From assembly GCA_963663735.2 (NCBI GenBank), contig CAXXHN010000001.1, positions 1,240,001-1,304,000 of the forward strand: a DNA stretch of 64,000 nucleotides, in the 5' to 3' direction. This DNA is from G963663735 sp963663735. Lineage in GTDB: Bacteria; Acidobacteriota; UBA6911; RPQK01; JAPXNP01. Positions 18,487 through 25,785 of this stretch are shown piece by piece. The translations under genes and the position numbers were made by a program. The first letter of the stretch is position 1; the number at the start of each line of letters is the position of its first letter. Under the pieces are notes generated by a model. That model made no database searches. It had not been told where the DNA came from and saw nothing but the letters and a program-made list of their open reading frames with translations.

Positions 18487-19149
18487 ATGCCAGAAAACTG
18501 TATTTTTTCTTACAAGACAGATACCGATCCGGAAACGTTACTAGATCCCAATGCAAAAATCTGGAAAGATCCTTCCCGGACAGTAGAGATTTCACTGCTT
18601 TGGAATGGGGACAATCCTCTGACATCCGGACCGGCAGTCAGAGCTACTGCCGCTTCCCTGTGGAACAAAGATTCTATCTTTTTCCACTTCAGATGCCGCT
18701 ACGATAAACTCCATGTTAACCGGGAATTTCCCCGCGATCGTTCAGTTGAAGGTTTGTGGGACTACGATGTGGCTGAGGTCTTCATTAAGCCGGGTGGGTG
18801 TTCCGGTTATTTCGAGTACGAAGTCAGCCCCCTTTCCCAGTACCTGGCTGCCCATATTATTAAACCCTGGAAAAATGTGGACTTCACCTGGGATTCCCAA
18901 ATGAAATCAAGGGCTGAACTGGACGAAGTCTCTTCTTCCTGGAATGCCGTAATTGAACTTCCCTTTCTGCCGATGGCGGGAGCCGAACCTTTCACGATGC
19001 CGAAAGTCGGCGACATCTGGCGGGCTAACCTCTTCCTGGCTTTTGGAGCAGACCCGGCCCGCAACTACATGTGCTGGCAGCCGACTTTAACAAAAAATCC
19101 TGATTTTCACGTTCCGGATGCTTTTGGATGCCTCATTTTCAAAAATTGA
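18487..19149 (+). CDS. CBM9-like carbohydrate-binding protein
   Basis: A 220-residue protein without a visible signal peptide that resembles the carbohydrate-binding module family 9 (DOMON-like) beta sandwich. The pattern is IWKDPSRTVEISLLWNGD near the N-terminus, a DSIFFHFRCRYD strand, DYDVAEVFIKPGG, YFEYEVSPLSQ and W...ANLFLAFGADPARNYMCWQPT. In CBM9-like proteins aromatic residues of these strands form the sugar-binding surface. No catalytic domain is attached. A sugar-binding role is inferred from fold similarity only. It stands alone on plus upstream of rnhB. Confidence 0.65.
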   Translation: MPENCIFSYKTDTDPETLLDPNAKIWKDPSRTVEISLLWNGDNPLTSGPAVRATAASLWNKDSIFFHFRCRYDKLHVNREFPRDRSVEGLWDYDVAEVFIKPGGCSGYFEYEVSPLSQYLAAHIIKPWKNVDFTWDSQMKSRAELDEVSSSWNAVIELPFLPMAGAEPFTMPKVGDIWRANLFLAFGADPARNYMCWQPTLTKNPDFHVPDAFGCLIFKN

Positions 19150-19197
19150 ATCTCCGCTTAAGAGTCAGGAGACAGGATTAGATGCAGGAAGTGCCCA

Positions 19198-20037
19198 TTG
19201 AGCAGGAAAAACTGTCAGATTTCCGGAAGCCCGCTGTCAGCTGAACTAATTGCAAGGACCCCATTAACCCGTCTGGCCTCTTTACTCCGGGGAGGGGAGC
19301 AACACCTGCCTGTTGGGATCCTGTCAGCCCTGGAAAATGACCCAAGGGCAGGGGTCCGATCCCTGGCAGGCCGAATCAAGAGAAAGCAGGCGGCCATAAC
19401 CCTCGAACAGCTACGCCTGAAAAATCTTTGCCTTTATGAAAAAAGATTATGGGAGCGGGGATTCACCAGGATAGCCGGACTGGATGAGGCCGGAGTAGGA
19501 CCCCTGGCCGGGCCTGTAGTTGCCGCGGCCGTAATATTTGCCCCGGGCTTTACCATTCCCGGAGTAAATGATTCAAAAAAACTATCCTCCGAGCGCCGCG
19601 AAAAACTGGCTCTTGCCATCAAAGAAAACTCGGTTTCCTGGGCCATTGGGCAGGCTTCTCCACTTGAAATTGATGACATTAATATCTATCAGGCCTCGCT
19701 CCTTGCCATGCGGAGAGCAGCTGAAAAGCTTAGGCCTGCCCCGGATCACCTGTTAATCGACGCCCGGCGGTTGGGAACCATTCCCCTGCCTCAGACCTCA
19801 ATAATCGGCGGCGACTCAGTTTCCTTCACCATTGCCTCGGCCTCCATCCTGGCAAAAACTTGCAGGGACCAGATGATGCTGGACCTGGATGGAAAATATC
19901 CAGGGTATGGATTTTTTAAACACAAGGGCTACCCAACCCTGGATCACCGGGAAGCGTTATTGAGACTGGGTCCATCACCCGCCCATCGCCTGAGTTTTTC
20001 CCTCTACGGTAAACTGAATGCCAACAACGGGAATTAG
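19198..20037 (+). CDS. rnhB: Ribonuclease HII with altered GRG motif
   Basis: A 279-residue endonuclease that cleaves RNA in RNA-DNA hybrids and at single embedded ribonucleotides. The catalytic acidic residues appear as Asp96 and Glu97 (LDEAG), Asp188 (LIDAR) and Asp224 (AKTCRD), with HKGYPTLDH after them. The usual DEAGRGPLAGP is here DEAGVGPLAGP: the Arg of the GRG motif, which reads the ribonucleotide junction, is Val. An N-terminal extension of about 80 residues precedes the nuclease domain. The TTG at 19198 is the best in-frame start but is not certain. Confidence 0.9.
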   Translation: MSRKNCQISGSPLSAELIARTPLTRLASLLRGGEQHLPVGILSALENDPRAGVRSLAGRIKRKQAAITLEQLRLKNLCLYEKRLWERGFTRIAGLDEAGVGPLAGPVVAAAVIFAPGFTIPGVNDSKKLSSERREKLALAIKENSVSWAIGQASPLEIDDINIYQASLLAMRRAAEKLRPAPDHLLIDARRLGTIPLPQTSIIGGDSVSFTIASASILAKTCRDQMMLDLDGKYPGYGFFKHKGYPTLDHREALLRLGPSPAHRLSFSLYGKLNANNGN

Positions 20038-20112
20038 ACCGCGCCAGCAAACCAGCCCGCCTCCACATATCTTTTCCCAAATACTCCTTCAATTTTTCTG
20101 CTTCAGGTATTG

Positions 20113-21510
20113 TTAATGCTCAAAAAAGGGGGTTACCTTTTCCTTAGGCGGGGGGCTGTCCAGCAGTGAAACCAGGATCAGGGCAAGCAGGGAAACGGTT
20201 ATGGCAGGAAGAACCGCGTCAATCGAAGCAGGGCCCAGCCACTTCCAGAGCAGGGTGACAACTGTGCCTGAAATGATTGATGACACCGCCCCTTTCCCGG
20301 TAGCCCTGCGCCAGAAAAAAGCTGCGATAATGGCAGGAGTTATCGCTGCACCATAAATGGTATAGGCTAAAAGCGCCACCGAGAGAAAGTTCTCAGAAAG
20401 CGTTGCCAGCCAATAGGATACGAGGCCGGTTCCCACCACTGATAACCGAAGCAGGATTACCAGACTCCTTTCAGAAGCACCGGGATTCAAAAACCTCTGG
20501 TATATATCTCTCACCAGGGCGGTGGAAGGGGAAAGCAGGTAGCTTCCGGCGGTGGAAAGGACTATAGCCATGATCGATATCAGAAGCAGGGCACCCAGGG
20601 CCGGAGGCAGAAAATCCCGGGCTGCATAGGCGATCACCCTTCCAGGTATATCCAGGCCAGGTTCCAGTGCGCTGGCTATCCAGGCCGCAAAAATTATCGC
20701 CATTTCCATAACCGCCACCCCACCCAGTGTCCAGAGAATCGCTTTTCGCGCCGTGCCGGCATTCCTTGCGGAAGAAAACCTCTGATACATGTTGGCATCA
20801 CCCAGGACCAGCAGAATGGCGGGTAAGGTCAGGCCCAGGGCCTCAATAAAACCTATCGGCCCGAACAGTTCAAAGTGTGAAGAATCCAGGATCTCCGCCA
20901 TGCCAGAAAGACCACCGGCTCGGTAAAATAAAAATGGTATGGTCACAAGGATTCCCAGAATTATTGTAATTCCCTGGATGAGGCCAATCCTGGCTATGGA
21001 AACCATGCCGGCAACGGCAGTGTAGATAATTATGAATAGTGCTGAAAGTATCACGGCAGTGTTATACGAAATTTCGGGAAATACCAGGTTGAGGATTGCG
21101 CCGGCGGCGCGGTATTGATAGGAAACAATCGTCAGATACGCCGTTACCAGGGCAATCACCCCGAACACCCGGGCCGTAGCATTGTAGCGTTTCTCGAGCA
21201 GATCCTGGATTGTGATCTGTTCCAGGCCTCTGACCCTGGCAGCCAACAGACTGAGTATGGCGATCCCGATCAGGGACCCTACGGGGATAATGATCGCGGC
21301 TAAACCTACTTCATAAGTTTTTTCAGCATTACCAAAAATGCTGCCTGTCCCGATCCAGGTGGCCAGCATTGTTCCAAAAAGGACAAAGGTGTTCAGGGAA
21401 CGTCCGGCAACAGAAAAATCTTCCTGGGTCGATACCTTGCGGACACCGATAAAACCTATAAACACCAGGGCCATCAAATAGACTCCAAGAAATAAAGCGT
21501 ATATGCTCAC
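20113..21510 (-). CDS. Sodium/solute symporter (SSS family)
   Basis: A 465-residue inner-membrane transporter with about 13 hydrophobic segments along its length. Family marks are the N-terminal SVAGRSLNTFVLFGTMLATWIGTG segment, the RVRGLEQITIQDLLEKRYN loop and the later LSTAGSYLLSPSTALVRDIYQRF. It should import a small organic solute with sodium; proline, pantothenate, sugars and others occur in this family and the substrate cannot be chosen. The start codon is GTG at 21510 with GAAAGG upstream. It lies convergent to rnhB and is followed upstream by a HAD phosphatase gene. Confidence 0.88.
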   Translation of the reverse strand: MSIYALFLGVYLMALVFIGFIGVRKVSTQEDFSVAGRSLNTFVLFGTMLATWIGTGSIFGNAEKTYEVGLAAIIIPVGSLIGIAILSLLAARVRGLEQITIQDLLEKRYNATARVFGVIALVTAYLTIVSYQYRAAGAILNLVFPEISYNTAVILSALFIIIYTAVAGMVSIARIGLIQGITIILGILVTIPFLFYRAGGLSGMAEILDSSHFELFGPIGFIEALGLTLPAILLVLGDANMYQRFSSARNAGTARKAILWTLGGVAVMEMAIIFAAWIASALEPGLDIPGRVIAYAARDFLPPALGALLLISIMAIVLSTAGSYLLSPSTALVRDIYQRFLNPGASERSLVILLRLSVVGTGLVSYWLATLSENFLSVALLAYTIYGAAITPAIIAAFFWRRATGKGAVSSIISGTVVTLLWKWLGPASIDAVLPAITVSLLALILVSLLDSPPPKEKVTPFFEH

Positions 21511-21547
21511 GTTGCCTTTCTTCCCATATAGGTTTCAGGTTCCCGGT

Positions 21548-22243
21548 TTATTTGCCCGGTCTTTCCGTCACGCCTGTTTGTCCAACCCGCAAGAGTAACT
21601 CCTTGAGGTCCTCCGGAGTCTCCACTATAAATTCAGGCTTTCCGATTGAGAGACGTTCGCGCCCATGCCAACCCCAGGCAGCACCAATCCTCTTCACTCT
21701 TGCCCTGTGGGCTTCACGCATATCTCCCAGAGTGTCTCCAATGTAGTAGGGAGACCTGTCCCGGTGCTGCTTCCTGATCTTCCTGATGCTTTTTACTTTG
21801 CTGGGTTCAACATCAGAACCTATAATCTCACGGACACCAGTTATTCCGTGCCGGGAACAGAACTGGGCAACCGTGCCAACCCGGTTTCCGGTAATTATGT
21901 ATAACGGGAAGGATGCAGAAAGGCTGTTAACGACCTCAACAATTCCGGGAAAAGGATCAATTCTCTGGTACAGCTTTTCCTGATGGGATTTGAACCTGCG
22001 TCCCAGCCTTTTCAACTTTCCCATAGGGAAGCCGGCCGCAGTCAGCCTTAAGAACAGGTTTCCGTCCAGGAGCGAAATCAGTTCCTCCCTGGTTTTGATC
22101 CCGTTAAAGCCGATTTCGGAAAAAACCATTCCAATTTCCGGCAGAATCGCTTCCAGGGAATTGCAGATTACTCCATCAAAATCAAACATCAGGAGGGGAG
22201 GTTTCGGCCTGGTTTGAAAAAATCTGTCTAACAGCATAAACAT
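21548..22243 (-). CDS. HAD-superfamily phosphatase
   Basis: A 231-residue HAD hydrolase from the ATG at 22243 (the frame extends to a TTG nine codons upstream). Motif I with the nucleophile Asp is LLMFDFDGVICNS, motif II is LYIITGNRVG, and motif III/IV is PYYIGDTLGDMREAHRARV. The helical cap between motifs I and II resembles phosphoglycolate phosphatase and beta-phosphoglucomutase relatives. The substrate is unknown. It is 37 bp upstream of the symporter gene on the same strand, so they probably share a transcript. Confidence 0.85.
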   Translation of the reverse strand: MFMLLDRFFQTRPKPPLLMFDFDGVICNSLEAILPEIGMVFSEIGFNGIKTREELISLLDGNLFLRLTAAGFPMGKLKRLGRRFKSHQEKLYQRIDPFPGIVEVVNSLSASFPLYIITGNRVGTVAQFCSRHGITGVREIIGSDVEPSKVKSIRKIRKQHRDRSPYYIGDTLGDMREAHRARVKRIGAAWGWHGRERLSIGKPEFIVETPEDLKELLLRVGQTGVTERPGK

Positions 22244-22462
22244 GTCATCTTTTTGGTTTTGATTGAGCAATGTTATTCCAGAACTCAGACTACCACGAAT
22301 AACAGGAGATCTCCCTTTTCATTTGAACGAACAACTATACATTAGATGGTAATTCATTACCAGAATCAGCCAGTAAGGAGTCCTCCTGCCGGATTACAGT
22401 TCACCGGACCCGCTCAACACCTGAGGAATGAAAGAGGCATGATGTTATGTTTAAAACAGAGC

Positions 22463-22519
22463 GTTGCAGGAGTGTTGCACGCAATGATTTGAGACGTTGC
22501 CTGCAACACTCACCGCAAC
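22463..22519 (+). promoter_or_regulatory. Tandem dyads, likely sigma-54 activator binding sites
   Basis: Two palindromes, TTGC-N2-GCAA (22475-22484) and GTTGC-N2-GCAAC (22496-22507), have centres 22 bp apart, two helical turns. Outer half sites GTTGC (22463-22467) and GCAAC (22515-22519) make the whole block a larger dyad centred near 22491. That centre is about 180 bp upstream of the predicted transcription start, the usual place for an upstream activating sequence. The activator encoded at 25786-27201 is the obvious candidate to bind it. Confidence 0.75.
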
Positions 22520-22642
22520 ACCTTGAGTCCGCTGAATATTTGAATCTAGCCTTAATTCTGTTCTTAATAAACTCCTTCAAATCAACAGCTTATCTTGATA
22601 ATCAAAAGTTCCTTTTCGATTTTTTCTCCTTTTATAGATCAT

Positions 22643-22658
22643 TGGCACAGCCTTTGCG
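22643..22658 (+). promoter_or_regulatory. Sigma-54 (-24/-12) promoter of the redox operon
   Basis: The sequence TGGCACAGCCTTTGCG matches the consensus TGGCAC-N5-TTGC. The invariant GG is at 22644-22645 and GC at 22656-22657, with exactly 10 bp between them. Transcription would start near 22669, 45 bp before the thioredoxin start codon. The upstream dyads and a local sigma-54 activator gene support the call. Confidence 0.9.
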
Positions 22659-22713
22659 TATTTGGAACTGGAAACAAAAACATAAAATATAACTTTTAGA
22701 AAGGTTAATATAG

Positions 22714-23034
22714 ATGTCAAACCAAGTATTAGAATTGACTGACGCAACTTTCAAGGAAACAATCAGTTCAGGAGTAACGTTGGTGGACTTCTGGGCTCCG
22801 TGGTGCGGCCCCTGTATGATGCAGGGACCCATTGTTGAAAAAATGGCCGACAAAGTGGCAGGAACAGCCAAGGTCGCAAAGGTTAACGTAGACGAATCCA
22901 TGCAGACCGCTGTTCAGTACCGGATACGTTCCATTCCGACCCTGATGGTCTTCAAGGATGGAAAAATGACCAGCCAGCTTGTAGGGTTACATACAGAAGA
23001 ACAACTCCTTTCCGCAGTGAAAGAAGCTTCTTAA
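22714..23034 (+). CDS. trxA: Thioredoxin
   Basis: A 106-residue thioredoxin, first gene of the sigma-54 operon. The redox motif is WAPWCGPCMMQGP, and the cis-Pro loop is RSIPTLMVFKDG. Length and fold pattern are those of cytosolic thioredoxins. The usual KMIAP after the active site is changed to MMQGP, so this is probably a specialised paralogue serving the operon rather than the housekeeping protein. The ribosome-binding site is AAAGG. The OsmC gene follows after 10 bp. Confidence 0.92.
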   Translation: MSNQVLELTDATFKETISSGVTLVDFWAPWCGPCMMQGPIVEKMADKVAGTAKVAKVNVDESMQTAVQYRIRSIPTLMVFKDGKMTSQLVGLHTEEQLLSAVKEAS

Positions 23035-23044
23035 AGGAGATGAC

Positions 23045-23473
23045 ATGTGGAATTATGAAGTAAGCGTATCCTGGACTTCAGACAAGGAAGGCCGCCTGCA
23101 TACCGGCGGCAACCCGGAAATCAAAGTGGCTACTCCTCCCGAATTCGGGGGACCGCAGAACATGTGGTCCCCGGAAGATCTTCTGGCCGGAGCCGTAGGC
23201 AGTTGTGTAATGACTACCTCTCTCTTTTTTCTGGAAAAATCCGGAGTGAAGCTGCTCTCTTACCTGAGCAATGCCACTGCCACCATGGCAAAAACCAAAG
23301 AAGGCCTTGCCTTTACCGGAGTTTCGGTAGAAGTGAGCGTTGCCGTGGAAGATGAGCGAGACATGGAAAAAGCCGAAGCTGCCCTGTGGAAAGCCGAAGC
23401 CGCCTGCCCTGTGTCAAAAGCCCTGAAATGTGAGGTTAGTTTTAAACCCCGAGTAACATGCCCTGGCGCATGA
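23045..23473 (+). CDS. OsmC/Ohr-family thiol peroxidase-like protein
   Basis: A 142-residue OsmC-like protein. The two redox Cys of the family are seen in GAVGSCVMTT and AACPVSKAL. Relatives reduce organic hydroperoxides or handle persulfides with electrons from dithiol donors, and a thioredoxin gene immediately upstream and an FAD-disulfide reductase in the same operon could supply them. Sequence cannot distinguish Ohr, OsmC and YhfA-type branches with certainty. It lies between trxA (10-bp gap) and the FmdB gene (35-bp gap). Confidence 0.88.
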   Translation: MWNYEVSVSWTSDKEGRLHTGGNPEIKVATPPEFGGPQNMWSPEDLLAGAVGSCVMTTSLFFLEKSGVKLLSYLSNATATMAKTKEGLAFTGVSVEVSVAVEDERDMEKAEAALWKAEAACPVSKALKCEVSFKPRVTCPGA

Positions 23474-23508
23474 GGCTCTTCAATTTTTGCGCTCATTTGG
23501 GGGGAAAT

Positions 23509-23718
23509 ATGCCTATTTACGAATATAAATGTAATAAATGCGGTGAAAAGTTTGACCACCTGCTGCTTTCATCAACCCAGGCTCCGCCGGTATGCCCGAA
23601 ATGCGGAACGAAAAATCCAATAAAACAGATATCCACCTTCTGCACTTCCCGCCCTTCCGGCACTTCCAGAAGTAACTCAATTGCAGCCCCTACCTGATCA
23701 ATTGGCTCCTGCTCGTAG
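23509..23718 (+). CDS. FmdB-type zinc ribbon, candidate selenoprotein
   Basis: A small zinc-ribbon protein of the FmdB family (CxxC_CxxC_SSSS type). MPIYEYKCNKCGEKFDHLL and PPVCPKCG give the four zinc Cys, and a Ser/Thr-rich tail follows. The conventional frame ends at TGA 23695-23697 after 62 residues. If that TGA is read as selenocysteine, seven more residues (U-S-I-G-S-C-S) follow to TAG at 23716, giving 69 residues and a CxxGxC-like tail of the sort FmdB proteins carry. A SECIS-like hairpin lies just behind. The start at 23509 is supported by GGGGGG upstream. Zinc-ribbon identity is firm; Sec insertion is inference. Confidence 0.7.
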
Positions 23719-23725
23719 AGCGGGA
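23707..23725 (+). promoter_or_regulatory. Putative bacterial SECIS element in the FmdB gene
   Basis: An 8-bp stem TCCTGCTC (23707-23714) with GAGCGGGA (23718-23725), containing one T-G wobble, closes a 3-nt loop GTA at 23715-23717. The loop begins 18 nt after the TGA at 23695-23697, the distance seen in E. coli fdhF, and its first base is G followed by T as bacterial SECIS loops prefer. The hairpin runs past the in-frame TAG, which is unusual but not forbidden. Confidence 0.55.
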
Positions 23726-23745
23726 TAAAGAAAAAACCCCTTCCC

Positions 23746-23764
23746 GAGAGATCATTGATCTCTC
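23746..23764. repeat. Hairpin between the FmdB and DUF302 genes
   Basis: A near-perfect palindrome GAGAGATCATTGATCTCTC lies within the operon, 28 bp after the TAG of the FmdB gene. It could be an intra-operon processing or stabilising structure; no T-run follows, so it is not a standard terminator. Confidence 0.5.
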
Positions 23765-23844
23765 TAATAAGCAAATAGATCCCGGCCTATTCATCATCGG
23801 AGACAGGAATCTGGTTGTGTTTCCCTGAGTTAAGGACTTTACTA

Positions 23845-24354
23845 ATGACCATAATTTTCTTAAGTATCCTTGCTGGAGCTGCCATGGTGACAGCGCTTTT
23901 CATCTTTGCCATGCGTAAATACATGATCACCGCAAAAAAAATAGACGCCCCCTTCGAGCAGGTCTGCACCAATATTGGAAAAGCTGTCAAGGCTGTACCC
24001 GGATGGGCGCATCCTATGCCTGACTGGGATTTTCATGCCGCGGTCGGGAAAACACACTATTTTGACAACCTGGTAAAAAAAAGAATCTTCTTCATCTGCA
24101 ACGCTGGTTATGCCAACCGGATCGTGGATAAATTTCACCATATGGGAGCGATGATGCCGTGTGCCTGGTCGGTTTATGAAAACGCGGCGGGTGAAGTTTA
24201 TATCGCAAAAATGAATATTGGCCTGATGAGCAAAATGTTTTTCGGGAACATCATCGGATCAACCATGGGAAAGGTCGCCAGGGAAGAACGCGTGATCCTG
24301 CAGGAGCTGCACCGGCTGCTGAAAGAACCATTGCCGTCTGAAATCCAGGGGTAA
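23845..24354 (+). CDS. Membrane-anchored DUF302-like protein
   Basis: A 169-residue protein from the ATG at 23845 (the frame opens 10 codons earlier). A single N-terminal transmembrane segment covers residues 2-24, followed by a soluble domain. That domain has the DUF302-like pattern: an internal ICNAGYANRIVDKFHHMGAMMPCAWSVYENAAGEVYIAKMN block, matching the family's Cys-Asn-x-x-x-Ala and Pro-Cys motifs. DUF302 proteins are of unknown biochemical function and often sit beside thiol-redox and sulfur genes, as here. The two Cys may be redox-active; that is inference. Confidence 0.7.
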   Translation: MTIIFLSILAGAAMVTALFIFAMRKYMITAKKIDAPFEQVCTNIGKAVKAVPGWAHPMPDWDFHAAVGKTHYFDNLVKKRIFFICNAGYANRIVDKFHHMGAMMPCAWSVYENAAGEVYIAKMNIGLMSKMFFGNIIGSTMGKVAREERVILQELHRLLKEPLPSEIQG

Positions 24355-24371
24355 AAAGAGGCTATGAAATT

Positions 24372-25751
24372 ATGAAAACCAAAACTGACGTTCTGATAAT
24401 CGGCGGTGGGCCGGCTGGTATTACTTTTGCCAGGAAACTCAAACAGCTGAAACCGGAAAAGACCATCACCATGCTCAGGCCGGAGCCGCACTCCATGGTC
24501 TACTGTGCTATTCCCTATGCCATTGAGGGCCTGTTTGAGCCGAAAAAAGTCTTTAAATCAGACGACCTTGTATCTGATGTGAGGGTTAACCTCATCCAGA
24601 GAAAGGCGGTAAAGGTTGATCTTAATAAAAAGCAGGCGGTTGATGATGCGGGAGATGAATATTCAGCGGATCTTATTTACATCGCGACCGGAGCTTCTCC
24701 TGTAATCCCTCCGATAACAGGGGCGGATGCTGAAAACATCCATACCGTTAAAACCCAGAAAGATATGGAGGCACTGATCAGCTGCGTAAAAAAGGCCAGA
24801 AGGGCTGTGGTGGTCGGTGCCGGAGCCATCGGTATCGAGCAGGCTCAGGCCTACAGAGTCCTGGGGCTCGAAACTTTCCTTGTAGAAATGGCCCCGCGGG
24901 TTTTGCCCTCCATGCTTGACGGGGACATGGCTGATCCGGTGCATGAGCTTCTCAGAGAAAAAGGGGTCAACCTGCAGCTCTCTACCCGTGTTTTGAGCAT
25001 TGAAAAGCAAGGGACCAAAGCCCGAAGAGTAAATGTTTCGGAAGGAAAAAGCATTGAGCTGGACTCTGAAACAGATTTTATATGCTTCTCGGCAGGAATG
25101 AAGCCGGATGTTGACCTGTTCGAAGGACAGGGCCTGAACATAAACAGGGATGGCATTGTCGTGGACAGCCGGATGAGAACCAGCTTACCTGATGTTTTTG
25201 CTGGGGGAGACTGCTGCAGTTACGTTTCATTGATCGATGGAAAGCCCATTGGGGGAAAACTGGCCACCAACGCAGTCCCCATGGCTAAAACCAGTGCCCT
25301 GGTCATTGCCGGCAAGGATGACGAATACCCGGGATTCATAAATGGAGCTGCCACCTGTGCCTGGAATCTTCGCATCGGGTCCACGGGATTTACCGATGAG
25401 CTGGCACAACAAAGGGGCTTCGCGACAATCATCGGGGAAGGGAAGACCACCACGCTCTTTCCAATGATGCCCGGGGCCGACAGCCTCAAAGTAAAAATAA
25501 TCGCAGATTCGAGAGACCTCAGAATAATTGGAGCTCAAGTTGTCAGCGGACTGTCGGCGACAGATAAAATTGATGTTATTTCCCTGGCCATCCAGAATCG
25601 GCTTACCCTGAAGGATCTTGCCAAGCTGAGTTACAGTGCCCAGCCCTGGCAGAGTTTCTTCCCGGCGCGCAGCGCTATTGTGGAAGCATGCGAAAATGCA
25701 CTTGATAAATTCTCTGCTTCCACCAGGTATTCCAATCAGGAATCAGCGTAA
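24372..25751 (+). CDS. FAD-dependent pyridine nucleotide-disulfide oxidoreductase
   Basis: A 459-residue flavoprotein with the architecture of CoA-disulfide reductases and NADH oxidases. The FAD Rossmann motif is IIGGGPAG (residues 9-16), the NAD(P) motif is VVGAGAIGIEQA, and the second FAD stretch is VFAGGDC. A C-terminal dimerisation domain ends LSYSAQPWQSFFPARSAIV. A single redox Cys is at position 45 in MVYCAIPYAIEG, as in CoADR/Nox/persulfide-reductase relatives that use Cys near residue 43. It closes the operon and probably feeds electrons from NAD(P)H to the thiol proteins encoded upstream. Substrate is not determined. Confidence 0.88.
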   Translation: MKTKTDVLIIGGGPAGITFARKLKQLKPEKTITMLRPEPHSMVYCAIPYAIEGLFEPKKVFKSDDLVSDVRVNLIQRKAVKVDLNKKQAVDDAGDEYSADLIYIATGASPVIPPITGADAENIHTVKTQKDMEALISCVKKARRAVVVGAGAIGIEQAQAYRVLGLETFLVEMAPRVLPSMLDGDMADPVHELLREKGVNLQLSTRVLSIEKQGTKARRVNVSEGKSIELDSETDFICFSAGMKPDVDLFEGQGLNINRDGIVVDSRMRTSLPDVFAGGDCCSYVSLIDGKPIGGKLATNAVPMAKTSALVIAGKDDEYPGFINGAATCAWNLRIGSTGFTDELAQQRGFATIIGEGKTTTLFPMMPGADSLKVKIIADSRDLRIIGAQVVSGLSATDKIDVISLAIQNRLTLKDLAKLSYSAQPWQSFFPARSAIVEACENALDKFSASTRYSNQESA

Positions 25752-25755
25752 TTAA

Positions 25756-25778
25756 AAATTCCGGCCCCGGAAGGGGCC
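25756..25778 (-). terminator. Intrinsic terminator after the sigma-54 activator gene
   Basis: A 6-bp stem GGCCCC/GGGGCC (25763-25768 with 25773-25778) closes a 4-nt loop. On the minus strand it is followed by GGAATTTTTAATT, and it sits 8 bp after the activator stop. It could also slow transcription from the convergent redox operon. Confidence 0.7.
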
Positions 25779-25785
25779 TGGCCGT

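Noticed and set aside
23045..23520. In-frame TGA ending the OsmC gene as a possible second Sec codon
   Set aside because: The product is already full length for OsmC with both redox Cys present, and the downstream frame has no Cys pattern or SECIS-like hairpin at the right distance.
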